Shown here: one piece after another, positions 31,180 to 43,500 of the stretch | Numbering within the stretch: position 1 is the stretch's first letter | Layout of the letters: every line of letters begins with the position of its first letter | NCBI GenBank assembly: GCA_028641055.1 | Contig: CM054062.1 | Coordinates: forward strand, 232,070,696-232,134,695 | DNA length: 64,000 nucleotides | Source: Alopecurus myosuroides | Taxonomy: Eukaryota; Streptophyta; Magnoliopsida; Poales; Poaceae | Direction of reading: 5' to 3' | Position numbers and translations under genes: made by a program | Notes under the pieces: generated by a model | The model's database searches: none | Told to the model about the DNA's origin: nothing | Seen by the model: only the letters and a program-made list of their open reading frames with translations

Positions 31180-31209
31180 TTATATTGGGGACAAATAATA
31201 TTACCACGC

Positions 31210-31580
31210 GAATATATATGTTCTGGGAAGCGCCTGCGCTAAGTGGTGCTACCCCAGGCTATTCTTTGTCCCAGGCGAACAACGTACCTGTGCGCCTGCG
31301 CTAAAGGGAGCTACCTCAGTCCACTTTTTACCCCAGGCGCTTCTGTACTTACTCGCCTGTGGTATCTGTTATACCGCAGGCGAACCGAGAAGCCATTCGC
31401 CCGCGGTAAAGGAAGCGTGCCAGGGTCGGCCGTGGTTGGCTCTGCCACACTTTACCCCAGGCGCTTCCTGTTTCTGTTCGCCTGGGGTAACTGGCCTACC
31501 CCAGGCGCACCAACTTGCGCTTCGCCTGCGCTAATTAACCCAGGCGCACAATTTTCCTTGTTCGCCTGTGGTAGGATATG
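31210..31580. repeat. CACTA right subterminal repeat array
   Basis: Repeats of CCCCAGGCG, GCGCCTGCGCTAA and TTCGCCTGGGGTA in both orientations, mirroring the left end. Confidence 0.85.
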
Positions 31581-31609
31581 CTGCTATAAGCAAATCTCTA
31601 GTAGTGTTT

Positions 31610-32660
31610 TAAGGAAATAAAAATATTTTATGATAATACATGCAAGAAGAACACCGTTGTCATTTGAGGGAAGTGTAGGCAGAAAAATATAATATGCAGT
31701 GAGGATAAAGAGACTTGTCTATCTACAAATTCTGTTTGTTCAATAGACTTTTGTCAATGGAAATACAATGGTAAGAAAATAAATTAGATATAAAATGTAA
31801 GTGGCTTATTTTGGATTTGCACGACATAAATCCAAATATGACTAAGAAGGAGGTAAATTGTGTCTAAATAATTATAGAATGAGGAATCACTATTGATGTT
31901 CTCCTACTTTTTTTATTCATTTAGTTCTTTGATTAACTCAAAATTCTTTATTTTTCTTTAAAAAGTTCCGCCTTCCTTGAAATATCATAAAGCACCTGCT
32001 ATTGATGCAATTGGACCGCTCCCATCCTACTATTCAAGTTGCTATTTTTAACAGTCGTGACATCTTCTTCATGGCCTTTGGTGGGAAACCATCTGCTCTC
32101 GGCGGAGTGGTGTTTTTCTTAATTGTCTTGGTTTCAATTGTCTTTTGCTTCCAGCTGCATGCCTGCATCCCTCCATATGCACCGATCGTAAATATACCGG
32201 TAGCGCTGACGAACACACGGAGAAATAGGGGCAACGCCGCAACGGTCCATGTGACTCAAGCATCGTCGCTCGGTACAGCTGGTATATGTACATATCTGCA
32301 TGGTCTAACTTATACGTACGCCAGCCCAGCTGGATCCTGTATGTATATCTGACGAACTGAACCCACTGGACGTTTCATAATAGTTAACGTGCATGGAGAG
32401 CTAACTCCAAACCCTATCCGAAGTCAACGTTGGATAGGTGCTCCTTAAGACACCGAAGAAGAGAGGGCGTGCAAGGACAAAGCGACGACAGTTCGTGTTA
32501 GCATGTGCGATTAGGATTGGTCAATGAGATATAGTAAGGCATAGTAGCATACTATATGGAGGTGACTAGGCGAGTGACAGAGTGCTTAACAAATTAAGGT
32601 AGATGGAATGGAGCAGCAACAATATTAAGACCCTATTCTTGTATAGACTATCAACAGATT
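31610..32660. other. Unclassified AT-rich spacer, no gene recognised
   Basis: Lies between the CACTA element and block B. A 116-codon open frame at 32002-32352 has one hydrophobic stretch but resembles nothing I know and is not called. Confidence 0.45.
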
Positions 32661-34231
32661 AACAGTCTAGAACTCAATAGTACCAGCAGTGTACCACATT
32701 GCTTATGTTGCACGCCGTGCCTAGTGCTGCAGTTTCTCAGACCTCCTGGACCCCAAAGGTGAAACGCAATTCTAGCTACATCATCGGTGGTGCTAGCTTG
32801 CTACTAGTGTTGTATTGGAGCAATGAAGCTACTTTCCAAATTTGCTAGGATCCAAACAAGTACATTGACCCGGTCGCCGGCACGCAGCCTAGCTACTGTA
32901 GCTGTATCAGAACGTCTACTGGCTACAGTAACGACGGCCAGTCCATAGCCCCACTGCACGCAACGCAGAGCTCAATGTCCGGCCGAGCTCCCCGTCCCGT
33001 TACGCTTGGAATCGTGCGTGGGGCGCCGGCGAGCACAGGAGCGACAGCCGTCGGAATTGGCGTGTACCGGGCGGGGCCATCGAGATATTTGGGTGGGTAT
33101 CTGGGTTCCCGTGGCTGTGGTCGACACGAGCCGTATCCATGTCTGTCCCTCATGCCGTACGCCGAACTCGTCGCCGCAGGCCTTGGATGTGGCTCTGGCC
33201 TTCACAGTTTGCACCCTGACTCCACCGGTACGTCGGTAAACTATGCCAATCCTCATATTTTCGTCGGTTTCCCTCCATCCATGCACGCAGCGCGCGTGCC
33301 TGCCACTCCGTGATCGAGAAGACCACGCCGTTGGCATCGTTCCTCAGTATCTAATTTGCAGATCAGGTAAGTAAAGACGAGTCAGGATCATCTCAATCAT
33401 TGTGCCACCGATTTGGATCGATTTGCTCGTACCTTTTCAAGATTTCCTCGAGCTGCAGCGGTTGAATCAACCTAATACAATGAACGGTTCTATCAGAATA
33501 GCTCTGATTGAGGAAATTAAGACAGTCATACTTAAATTAAGGCACTGGCCGCCGCGGAAACAGAAGTTCGACAAGACCGCTGGCTGCACCTAGGTGGCGT
33601 GCTCAACTACCATGGGAGATTGGGAGGAGTATATCGGTGTGTATCTGTCCTGCGCATGCACCCAGCCATGCATCTCCTATCGGGAGTACTGTACGCTACA
33701 GTCGTATTTACGTCTGTATTCGTATAGGTGGGAGTGAGACAATACGAGAACTGATGATAAGTAAACAGAAAGTAGTACAAGATACGTATACTGTATACTG
33801 TGGTTGACCGCATGATGCAGGTGTGCGGCAGCAAGATGGCAATGCCAGGGCCTGGCAAGCTCATACTTGCAGTGTTGTCGACATCGGGCGAACTGTTGAT
33901 CAAATCCACATTTTTTGGATCAAATCCACATTGAACGAGCGGGATCGGGGATATATTTTTATTTGACGATCCATCGAGGAGAGTTCGAGGGGCCCCGGTC
34001 CGGCCTCCTTGCGCGTGCGTGCGTGCTGACGAAGAAAAGCTACCGGAAAAGCAGGAGCGTCATAGGTGTAGTACGTCCGTAGATTTCTGCAACCTCTGAA
34101 AGCGTGTTTTCGCAAGGGAGTCCCGCCATGGAGGCCATTTCTGCGTGATGGAAGAAACATTACATTTAGCGCATGCATGCAGGCCTGAGGACGAGTGGCA
34201 GGATGACTCCAGGCCTCCAGCGTACCGGAAG
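32661..34231. other. Unclassified leader of block B, no gene recognised
   Basis: Counterpart of 970-3420. It contains the empty sites for the poly(T) insertion (32786-32799) and for the LINE (about 33662-33677). The open frames present differ from those in block A. Confidence 0.6.
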
Positions 34232-34268
34232 CTCAGGCTGATCACAATGGGGAGGAACTTAGGAGTAA

Positions 34269-35323
34269 GAGCATGTCTAACAGGACCCGTAAAACGCGAG
34301 CGCCCCGTAAAATTCCGGCGGCATACGGGGCGCGAGCCAAAACGGCCGTCTAGCAGGCCCCGTATGCCGCCTGGCCCGTAACAAAATTTTACGGGGCCTG
34401 CTCCACCGCCCCCTCCGCCCCGTACATATAGAGGGTGAGGGTTCGGGTGGGGGTCCAACCCCCCACCCGCAACCCTACCTCCGCCGCGCGCCGCCGCCGC
34501 ATTCGCAGTTCCGGCGAGCAATTACGCACGCGCCGCCGCAAAATTAGAAGCCCCACCACCGCCATGAGCTCCCCCGACGCCTCCGGCTCCTCCACCGCCC
34601 GCTCCAAGCGCCGCCGTGAGCCGGAGACGCTCGAGGAGGCGTGGCGGCTCCATTGCAAGCACTCCGTTGCAGGGAGCCGCCGCAGCGTGTGGAAGTACGT
34701 GGCGTGGCCGGAGGCCATGCCGGACACGCTGAAGGACTACGCCCCGGGAGGGATTTACTACAGCGTCGACCCCCCGCCGCGGCCGATGAGCGGCCGCAAA
34801 TTCGAGAAATGGCTCGCGGAGAGGGAGCTGCTGCAGCAGTGCAAGCGCGGCGGCGACGGCGCAAGCGGCAGCGGAGGAGGAAGCGCGGCAGCGGAGGAGG
34901 AGGCCTTGCCGGCGACAGAGGAGGAGGAGGAGGCCGCCTTCGCGGCCGCGCTCGAGCTCTCGAAGCAGGAAGCAGAGGCGCGGGCGCGGGCGGAAGCGGA
35001 GGAGGAGGCGAAGGCCGTCGCCGACGTCGAGGCCTTCAAGGCGATGGAGGAGGCGAAGGCCGGCCCCGTCGTCTTCCTCGACTAGTTTGTTAGGTTAGAT
35101 TTCTTAATGTTCTAGCAGTTCTTGTAATGGTGATCTGAGAAATGAATGAAATCAAGCTTTATCTTCTCTCCCGCGTAGTTCGAATTTAAACATACGGGGC
35201 GGATTTAAGGGGACTGCTAGACGAACTTGAAAAACTGAGCAAGGATTTTCCTAGTTTTCCTATACAGGGCCCTCTACACGCGATTTAGAGGGCGAAAGTT
35301 TACGGGTCCTGTTAGACATGCTC
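34269..35323 (+). mobile_element. 1,055 bp Harbinger-like element with short ORF, TSD TAA
   Basis: Ends GAGCATGTCTAACAG and CTGTTAGACATGCTC, flanked by TAA at 34266-34268 and 35324-35326. Same family as 15156-16214 in the other orientation. Nested inside the MITE at 34237-35567, so it is the younger of the two. Confidence 0.9.
34564..35085 (+). CDS. Short protein of the 1.06 kb Harbinger-like element (173 aa)
   Basis: The ATG at 34564 is chosen because the sister ORF (15908-15399, minus) starts with the same MSSP. Shared blocks in order: SKRR basic patch, ETLEEAW-x2-HCKHS, AGSRR, VWKYVAWP, YYSVDPPPRPM, FEKW, LLQQCKR. A Gly/Ser linker, a Glu/Ala-rich helical region and DVEAFKAME...PVVFLD at the C-terminus follow. 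The N-terminal half is compact with conserved Trp, Cys and His; the C-terminal half is acidic. It is intact, unlike most coding sequence nearby. No catalytic motif is recognised. An upstream in-frame Met at 34435 exists but is not kept in the sister. Confidence 0.6.
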   Translation: MSSPDASGSSTARSKRRREPETLEEAWRLHCKHSVAGSRRSVWKYVAWPEAMPDTLKDYAPGGIYYSVDPPPRPMSGRKFEKWLAERELLQQCKRGGDGASGSGGGSAAAEEEALPATEEEEEAAFAAALELSKQEAEARARAEAEEEAKAVADVEAFKAMEEAKAGPVVFLD

Positions 35324-35644
35324 TAACATCACACACTCTAATACAACTTTGCTTATGTGGCACATATTTTTAATGAAGAGAGAGGTGTTTGTGGTAACTA
35401 GCTAAGTTACCGGAACATCACACACTCCAAGAAACAATGAGTCTATAGCCTAATAAATGCATTGTTGCATGACACTACATACATGTTACTCCCCATTGTG
35501 GAGGTAGAAACATAGTCTAGAAAAGTGTGTAGATTCCTACCTTATGTTACTCCCCATTGTGACCAGCCTCAGTGAGCTGCCGCGAGAGGCAGATTTCTTA
35601 ATCGGAGTTTAATTTGCCAAGATAATATCTTGTAATAAGAAGTA

Positions 35645-35766
35645 CTCCTTCCGTCCGGAATTAAGTGTCACAAAGTTTGACAAAGTGGAGATATCTAACA
35701 CTAAATTATGTCTAGATGCATCCACTATTGTCAAACTTTGTGACATTTAATCCCGGACGAAGTGAG
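35645..35766. mobile_element. 122 bp Stowaway MITE, TSD TA
   Basis: Ends CTCCTTCCGTCCGGAATTAA and its inverted counterpart TTTAATCCCGGACGAAGTGAG with TA on each side (35643-35644, 35767-35768). Absent from block A (about 4325), which shows the empty site. Confidence 0.92.
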
Positions 35767-35880
35767 TATTATTTAATCCATCATCATGCACCAAGGCGAA
35801 CGAGTTTCGTTGTGCAAATCAGTGCTGAGTTAAGCAGTGCATCTTCTGGTTAGGATGCCAGGAAAATAAAAATTTACTCT

Positions 35881-36850
35881 ATTTTTTTTATTTTTTTTTA
35901 ATGGGAACCTCTGCATCTAGTCGATGCACACGACTAATTTTATATTAAAATCGCGAACGTGCAGCATGATAGAGTATAATTATTACATCTCAACGATACC
36001 GAATAATGGCTACAAAAATGAGCCAACAAAAGATCACTATGATGAAACCACTATGCATGTAATATCCTAATGTGCAACCAGTCACCCTGATTGAAGATGG
36101 TTCGGACGACCGCCATCAGCCGGGTGCATACAGAATCCAAATGTCATAATTTGTCTTCTCGAGAGAGGAGAGACCACACGCGTATCCATTGTGAACAACC
36201 TACAACAAGTGGCCCGCTCCCAAGTTGTTCAAAATAACATCATTTCTGCAATTCCAAAATAGCTCAAAGGAAAGCACATACGCCAATAGGTATACCTGTT
36301 TTCGTAAGTTTGTCTACACCATTCAACCAACAACCAAACAAATTAGTTACAAATCTAGGTAAAGTTATATTAAACGTAAAATGTATGAGACGCCAAATTT
36401 TGCGCGCAAAGCTACCAGAAATCAAGAAATGAATAAGTGATCAGTCGTCTTCTCGTCCCCACAAAAAACACATTTAGTACACCCCGTCAACGTCTCTTAG
36501 CTAAATCATCCTTGGTGAGCAACTCCTTACGGTAAAGAAACCACATAAAAACCTTTATCTTCGATGGTACATTTAATCTTCATATATATTTGCGCAGGAA
36601 ACCAGTGTTTCCATTCATTTGCTCCTCATATAATGAGTTAACCGAAAATATCCATGATGTTGTTAATTTCCATTTATAAGTCTGATACACTCATAGTGAG
36701 ATAGCCATCATTTTCTCAAGAAGATGCAACCAATCCTCCCGTTTATCCCCTATCAAAGCTCTCCAAAATGTAACCTATTCTGCCGCTCAATACACTTGTT
36801 CTAGAGTGTTTCATTGGCCTTATTAATGAAATTATTTTCACTCATCTTTG
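35881..36850 (-). mobile_element. LINE 3' end, minus strand, block B copy
   Basis: Counterpart of 4520-5385. It starts at a T-rich run followed by the complement of the LINE 3' UTR phrase (GGGAACCTCTGCATC). It is more complete than the block A copy in places, but its reading frames are more broken, so no separate ORF is listed. Confidence 0.75.
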
Positions 36851-36935
36851 ATAGGGGCCACCGCTAAAGATACGATGTCCTTGTGAACCGACAGACTGCG
36901 TCTTCAATACCGCAATAGTATTCTCAACTTTCCAT

Positions 36936-37155
36936 TGTTGAGTATCATGATTGTATTAAGAAACATAGATATGATTGTATTAAGATTGTACTAAGAAACA
37001 TTGATACGATTGTATTAAGAAACATAGATAGATAGCGTAGGATTCTATTCTACCTTAATGTGTACACAAAGTAGATCATCATACTCATATATATATGCTC
37101 AGGAGGTTCAAGCAGTACAATAAAGATTATACCAATCTCTCTCTATTCGTCTACA
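36936..37155 (+). repeat. 5' LTR of the non-autonomous copia element (block B), with internal triplication
   Basis: Starts TGTTGAGTATCATGATTG and ends CTACA before TGGTATCAG. A unit of about 25-33 bp containing ATTGTATTAAGAAACAT occurs about three times (36950-37040). Block A lacks the extra copies, giving 220 bp here against 145 bp. Confidence 0.75.
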
Positions 37156-37712
37156 TGGTATCAGTCTAAACACTATCTAACCCTAGCCGTCGCCATTTCC
37201 GCCTCGCGCCGCCCTCGGGGCGGATCTCTATAATCGTCGCCGGGGCTGCGCCGCCCGTACCTAGGGTTCGCCCGCCGGTCCCGTGGATCGGCTGCCCTTT
37301 CTCCGCAGATCGCTTGGCCGACGTTTTCTTTTTTGGTTTTCCGATCTGAGATCGGTTTGAGTCGTCCACAGCCATCGTCGTTCTCACGCGCCTCTACTCC
37401 GACTAAGGTACAGCTGACGGCCTCTTCATTGACACGGCGCCCCACGTGCTGCGCGCCGGCCTGCAACGGCCGTTGTCCGCGCAGCCTCTTCGTCGCTTTG
37501 GCGCTTCGCGTGATACGGCGGCCCATCCGTCCCGCCTTCCGCGCGTCTGCCGCCCGTCACCGTACGCCGGCCGTCATCGTCCTGCATCGATCTAGATACC
37601 TCTGCCAGTCTGCCTCCAACCACGACGCCCTCACACATGGCGCCCACGTAGGCATCGTCCGCATTCCCAGCGTTGGAGCCGTGTTGACTGCTCGGCCTCT
37701 CCGCCGCCCCAC

Positions 37713-39113
37713 TGAAAGTGCAATTGCACTTAAATCATCTTGGTTTGGATGTTTGTTAACAACACACGTATCCTCTTAAGTGTGTTGATGATTTTCAGGG
37801 TCTATCGATAATATTTGATATGGTGGTGATGAGTATCAAAAAGGACAAAAATTAATGTGGTATTCCTGCTGGAATTTTATTCCAGGCCGGAGTCTCCGGA
37901 CTCCCAGACCGGAGTCTCCGGTATGAAGTTTTTCCGAGAAAAACCTGTGATGCGAGTCTGGTGTCACCCGCTGGACTCACTCCGGAGACTTACCGGAGAT
38001 ACACCGGAGTCTCCGGTGTGGAGCTGTGTCTAAGAAGGAACCTTGCTGCACGTTTGGTGTCACCCGCTGGACTCCCTCCGGAGACTCGCCGGAGATACTC
38101 CGGAGTCTCCGGACTTGCACTCACACGTCCTACTCGCTTGACCCCAGACAGGCTCTGCGCGAAGGAGTCAAGACAAAGGCAGAGTTTACACCGGAGTCTC
38201 CGGTATGGCGAACCGGAGTCTCTGGACTTGTTGATTCCCAATCATGAAGTGAAGCTGGAGTTATGGTTTCACCCGTTGGAGCCACTCCGGAGACACACCA
38301 GATACTATCCGGTGTCTTCGGTATGAAGTTGTGCGAAAACTTCTCTGTCCGGAGTCTCCGGACTTTACACCGGAGTCTGCGGTGTGACTTTTGCAAAATG
38401 GTCTCCAACGGCTCTAAAAGTTATGAGGGGTATAAATACCCCCTCCCCTCCACCTACCTCCAGCTAGCTCATCCAAAATACATCTCACCGTTGCAAGAGC
38501 TCACCCACCTTGCTAGATCTCCCAATCCCTCCACCCAAAAGTGTTGATCTTCGGAGGATTGAAGGAGAAGGCCCCGGTCTACGTCTTCACCAACTGTATT
38601 TCATTTCCCCCCTCATTTCCTTAAGGGAAACTAGTCTAGGGTTTCCTCTTGTGGAGAACCTAGACATCTTGCTACTCTTGGTGATTTTTGTGATTGTTGG
38701 GAGCCCCCAATTTGGTTGTGGGTGTGTGCCCCAAACTTGTTTGTAATGGACTCTATTTCCGCCTCAAAGGGGATCAATAGTGGAAGGTGAACTAGGACTT
38801 TGTGGCGAGGTTCATCGGAGAATAGGGTGAGGTTTTTGTGGCGTTGAGTAGGCCTTTGTGGCGAAACTCACACCCCTCCAACGATACGTACTCCCTTAAC
38901 AAGGAGGAACTGTACTTCCTATCGGTTACCTTGTTCCCTTATCCTTTACTTGTGTTTGTATTGAATTTATTGTTGTTCTTTTTATATAGGTAAATTCACC
39001 ATAGTTGCATTATCTAGAGAATTTAATTTTGTGTCAAGCTTAATCTTGAAGAAAAATCAAAATTGGTCGTAGCACTTATTCACCCTCCTCTAGGTGCCCA
39101 TACTATCCGTTCA
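37713..39113 (+). repeat. 5' LTR of the SIRE-type element (1,401 bp)
   Basis: Contains at least seven copies or near-copies of the palindromic 13-mer CCGGAGTCTCCGG between 37887 and 38385, upstream of a TATA box (38431). The 3' LTR is 1,330 bp and differs by many substitutions and indels, so the insertion is not recent. Confidence 0.92.
38431..38438 (+). promoter_or_regulatory. TATA box in the 5' LTR
   Basis: TATAAATA in GAGGGGTATAAATACCCC, downstream of the CCGGAG repeats; conserved in the 3' LTR at about 53628-53635. It probably marks the U3/R region. Confidence 0.7.
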
Positions 39114-39115
39114 AT

Positions 39116-39127
39116 TGGTATCAGAGC
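39116..39127 (+). promoter_or_regulatory. Primer-binding site (tRNA-iMet)
   Basis: TGGTATCAGAGC two bases after the 5' LTR end, the standard copia primer site. Confidence 0.92.
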
Positions 39128-39168
39128 CTCGGCTCTTTTTATCGGGCTTAACCGCCTAAGAGTTTAGT

Positions 39169-40580
39169 ATGGATGGTGATACGGTTGTCACAAATTTCGT
39201 GGCACAAGTCACTGTGGATGATCTCAAGGAATTGAAAAATTCCTTGACCTCATCCATGGAGGGCAAAATTAATGAGTTGCGAACACTCTTGTTGCAATTC
39301 ATGAAAGCCAAGGAATCGGAGACCTCCGCTTCATCTCCTTCGGATGAAATTTCGGAGGGTGCCAAGAATGAGGCTAATGGTGAAACACCTAAAGATGCTT
39401 CCGCTAAGAACTCCACCGATAAGAGTACGGAAGGAAAAGGAGATTACCACTCTTTCGAAGGATACTATTCTCTCGATCCTCCCGTCCCACATCCTCATAT
39501 AATTGCTAGAGGAGAACCTCCTAAAATTGATGCACATTCTTTTGGTGAGTGGCAATATTACATGGAAACTTACTTGAACTCTTCTTGTATTGAACTTTGG
39601 AGGGTCACTCGAGATATCTACAAGCCACATGACCCCAAGAACTTGACAATAAGAGAAGTCGTAGATTGTCAACTCAACTACACCGCCTTGTACATCATTC
39701 AACAAGCCGTGGGTCCAAACCACATGCCTCATATTCAACAATATTCGACCATCAAGGAAACATGGGACGCTCTTGTCGTCATGTTCGTGGGCAATGAGAG
39801 TATGCAAAGTAATAGGTATGATGCCTTGAGAAATAAGGCCGAAGGATTCTACATGCATGATGGTGAGAATCATGAAGACATGTACCGAAGGATCAAGACT
39901 CTTGCCATCGCATTCAACAATGTTAGTGCCAAGAATATTGATGATGCGTGGATCAAGAGGAAGTACATAATTGCCCTTATGCCTTTTGAGCCCACGGACT
40001 TGAAGAGCCTTCAAGGAAGACATGACTTTGCATCTTTGACCTCAACCCAAGTGATGGAAGAAATGTGCTCCTATCAAGTGCAAACAAAAAATGCTCTTGA
40101 TAATCGTGCTAGAGCCAAAGGAATGCCCAAATGAGCATCGGTTGCTTTGAAGGCCAAAGTAGTATCAAGGGAGGTTGATTATCAAGAAGATTGCATTGAG
40201 GACTTGGATCCTTTGAAGGATCAAGAATATGACCCCGTGCTCAAATATGTCATTGCTCTTGCCGTGCAAAAGTTTTGGAAGAATCCATCCAAGGCCAAGG
40301 CATATGTAGAGGAGAAGACCAAGTCTAGCTATGGCAAAGAATGGACTCAAAGGGTGATGTATTGCTTAAATTGTCAAGATAAGCACAATTTCATTGCGCG
40401 GAGTGCCCCTATGAGAATAGAGAACTTCATGGTGGCAAGCTTATTCGCAAGGACAAGTCCAAGGTTGCTTACAAGAAACCTCACTTCAAGAACAAACCTT
40501 TCAACAGGAAGTCCCCCACCAAGTTTGTGCTAGTGACTCAAGGGGAATATGATTCCAGAAGTGATGAAGAAGAAGAAAAA
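39169..40580 (+). pseudogene. SIRE-type gag, N-terminal and zinc-knuckle part
   Basis: The ATG at 39169 opens a 321-codon frame with a Ser/Glu/Lys-rich head and the UBN2-type copia gag core (W-x-YYMETYL, DALVVMFVGNE, YRRIKTLAIAFN, about residues 120-260). A TGA at 40132-40134 interrupts it. The same frame continues to the zinc knuckle near 40365-40400, where the expected C-x2-C-x4-H-x4-C has Asn instead of His and a frameshift follows. A third frame carries the Lys-rich stretch after the knuckle until the nested LTR at 40581. Gag would normally build the virus-like particle; this copy is dead. Confidence 0.88.
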
Positions 40581-43500
40581 TGTAACATCCCTGATTTTTG
40601 GAAAACTCAAAAATCACAAAAATTTGAAACTTTTTGTTTTCATGTTATGCAAGTCACCAAAAACCAAATGAGAAGCAAGAAACAAAAGGAAACAATACAT
40701 ATTCAATAAAATTGAATTTTACCAATCCAATTATGCCTTGTTCCTTAAACCCTAAAACCTTATTCAAAAAAAATAAGTTTCTTTATATAAAGGGAATATC
40801 TTTTATTAACAAACCTTTACCTAAAATGTTAACAACTCCAATATTAATTTGAAAATAGTATATGGAAACAAAAATCAAAAGATTTATAACCCTTAATAAA
40901 GTTATAGGCCTTAAAAGTATTTGAGGAGAATAAAATTATTAATAATAACCTTTAGTTGTTATTCCAAGTTTTAAACATAAAGGTGTGAAAGTAAAATGCT
41001 TTGCTTGATAATAACATAAAAGAGGGTTTTGGAAAACAATAACATGACTTGTGGTTTTATTCTAAAATTTATTGATCAACAATATTAATTAATTGACATG
41101 AACTAATTAAATAACATTAAGTTACTATTAGAAAATCCTTCATATCCTAAAATTATTAATTATGAAAATGGTTTGAAAATGACTTCCAAAAATATTATTT
41201 GGAATGTTTGATGTCTCTAAAAATTTATTTAATCAAAAACCCCATTTTACTATTTTCTATTTTAAAATGGTATTAAGTACTATTAGTGAATTAATTATAT
41301 TTTCAAATTATTAAAAAAGGATGAAAACACTTTGAAATGGTTTTGTAAAATACTATTTTATATTTATAAAGCCACTGAAATTATATCAACTTCATTTCTA
41401 TCTTATTTGACATTTTCCTATTTAATTAGAATAATAAGGCATTTATGAATTCTTTTGAAATTTGTAAATTGAATAATTCAAAAACATGGAAACCCCACAA
41501 AAATGGTACTGTTAGCAATTATTTGAAATAATATGATTTTAGAATTTTGTTTCATATTATTTGGATTATTTAAACAGAAGTTATTAATGAAATGAGAAAA
41601 CAGAAAAATAAAAAAATAAAAATGCTGACGTCAGCTGACGTCATCATCTTCTTCCTCGTTTGGAAACTGCCCCGAATGTTTCGGGTGGATTTTTGCGCCT
41701 TGATTTCTCGCGATTAAAGCCATATTAAGTCCCCCCGTTTCTTCCCCTTAAATCCCCTGTCCCTCCTCTCCTTTTCCCCTCCTCTGGATCCCTCGGTCGA
41801 GTCCCGAGCCGGTCACAATTTCTCGCCGGAGATACCCACTGCCATCGCCGCTTTTCGTCTGTCCCGGCGAAACCAGAGGTCACCGCCGTCCTTCCTTCGC
41901 ACCTCTCTCATTCCCTCTGTCCCGCGCTCCATTCTAACTCCTTTGTTGTTTGTCATCGCAGCCGAAACAACGGGAACAACCTCGCCGGAGTCGCAACCCT
42001 CCTCGGCCACGGGATTCTCCACCGCGGCATCAACGAGGACCTCCTCGGAGAGCACCAACGCCACCAACAGACTCGTAGTGTTGCGCCGAGCATCTACGAG
42101 GTCTTTTCCGTGCTTAAGCATCGCCGGAACGCTGCCGCCATCGAATTCCGAGCCCCTGCGCCGCCGTCGCTCCATTTCCGGCGAGATCTGCGCCGCCCGG
42201 TGAGCTTCCTTGATCCTACGCCGTCAGATCGAGATCGGACGTCGCATCTTAATTCACTTAACCGAACAGGTATCATCCAATAGGAACGCGCCACGTGTGA
42301 GCCCAGTTGGCAGCGCCCGTTTTGTTATCTGTCGCCCACGCAACACGTAACCGGCCCAAGCCCAGCAATTATCTGTCGCCCAGCGCAGCAAATAGCGGCC
42401 CATTTTCTGTTTTTCTTCCGGAATAGAAATTAATAGTAAATTTTGCAGAATAGTCCCTGTAACTTGCAACCATCATAACTTTTTAACCACTTAGCCAAAT
42501 TTAGCAATCTTGGACTTTTTGGAAAGCCCTTGACATATAGAAACTTTTGGCACTGGACAAATTCAAATTTGACAAACTTAAATTTATTCAAATTCAAATA
42601 TGCTTGTTTGATGAAATTTGGCATAATTCAAATTCTACAAATCCAAAAATGGTAAATAAAATATATTTGGAAACCTTAGGATGTGTACTTTCATACCCCC
42701 TGTCCCAAAATAATAATTGAACAAATTAAAATTGAATTTATAATTTAGTTGTCTAATTGAGTATTTTTGACATAGATTAATTTCTATAAATAATTTCAAT
42801 ATAGTTCCTTGTGCAAAATTGTTCCATTTGACAACCTTGGACCAGAAAAACCTTGAACAATCATTTTGGACACCCTTGGACCATGACCATGTGTTTTTGA
42901 CCAAAACCTAACATAGTAATCCACCCATATTATCATGCCCTAGAATTTATTTCTATTTGATTTTCTTTGATGTTGTGGCCATTTGGAATCCAAAACCAAG
43001 CCCCTAGTATATGCTAACCATATAAAAGACCAAGTAGTGAACCTCAAACAATAGTACCATAGTTTTCTATCTACTCCTCCATCCCCCTATTCTTGCTTCA
43101 AGAATCCATCAAGTTAGCAAATGGAAAACAAGACTCAAGAAATAGAAGGTTCTTCACTTTCAACCTAGTGGCAACAGGAAGAGGAACAAGGAAGATCATT
43201 GAAGAAATGACTTAGGCTCCACAACAATCTGAAGCATACCACATCAAGTTCAAGTATATGAAGAAATGAAGAAGAAGACTCACCTCTCCCATTCTATCCT
43301 CTTGTCCCATTTCTCCTCTATTTTGACTTAGTGATATTTTCACATTTGTTAAATAAAACACTTAGTTGTGACCACACCACTTGGGAAACAACTAGTGAGA
43401 AAACCATGAAGACTATCAAGACCAAGAGAAGCACCACACCAAGGAAGGAAACAACTTAGATGGCATGATGATGATCTTCAAGAAGGCAATCACATGAGGT

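Larger units (their letters stand above)
23722..31606 (-). mobile_element. CACTA (En/Spm) DNA transposon, 7,885 bp, TSD TTT
   Basis: Ends are CACTAGTAGGGAAAAGG (left) and CTCTAGTAGTG (right). They are flanked by TTT at 23719-23721 and 31607-31609, the 3 bp duplication expected for CACTA elements. Both ends carry dense subterminal repeats around CCCCAGGCGAACA. The coding strand is minus: a collapsed transposase (31179-30030), then a multi-exon accessory gene (28344-24587) and a small last exon (24430-24194). With the transposase core deleted, the element could move only with enzyme from a relative. Confidence 0.93.
34237..35567. mobile_element. 273 bp MITE interrupted by a Harbinger-like element, TSD CTCAG
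   Basis: Inverted ends GCTGATCACAATGGGGAG and CTCCCCATTGTGACCAGC are flanked by CTCAG at 34232-34236 and 35568-35572. Block A has the uninterrupted flank AAGCTCAGTGA at about 3416-3426. Removing the nested element and its TAA leaves about 273 bp with no ORF. The superfamily is unsure; the ends resemble a Mutator-like grass MITE, though such elements usually make 8-9 bp duplications. Confidence 0.75.

Noticed and set aside
32002..32352. Small membrane protein gene
   Set aside because: Single hydrophobic stretch, no conservation evidence, no promoter context, AT-rich spacer.
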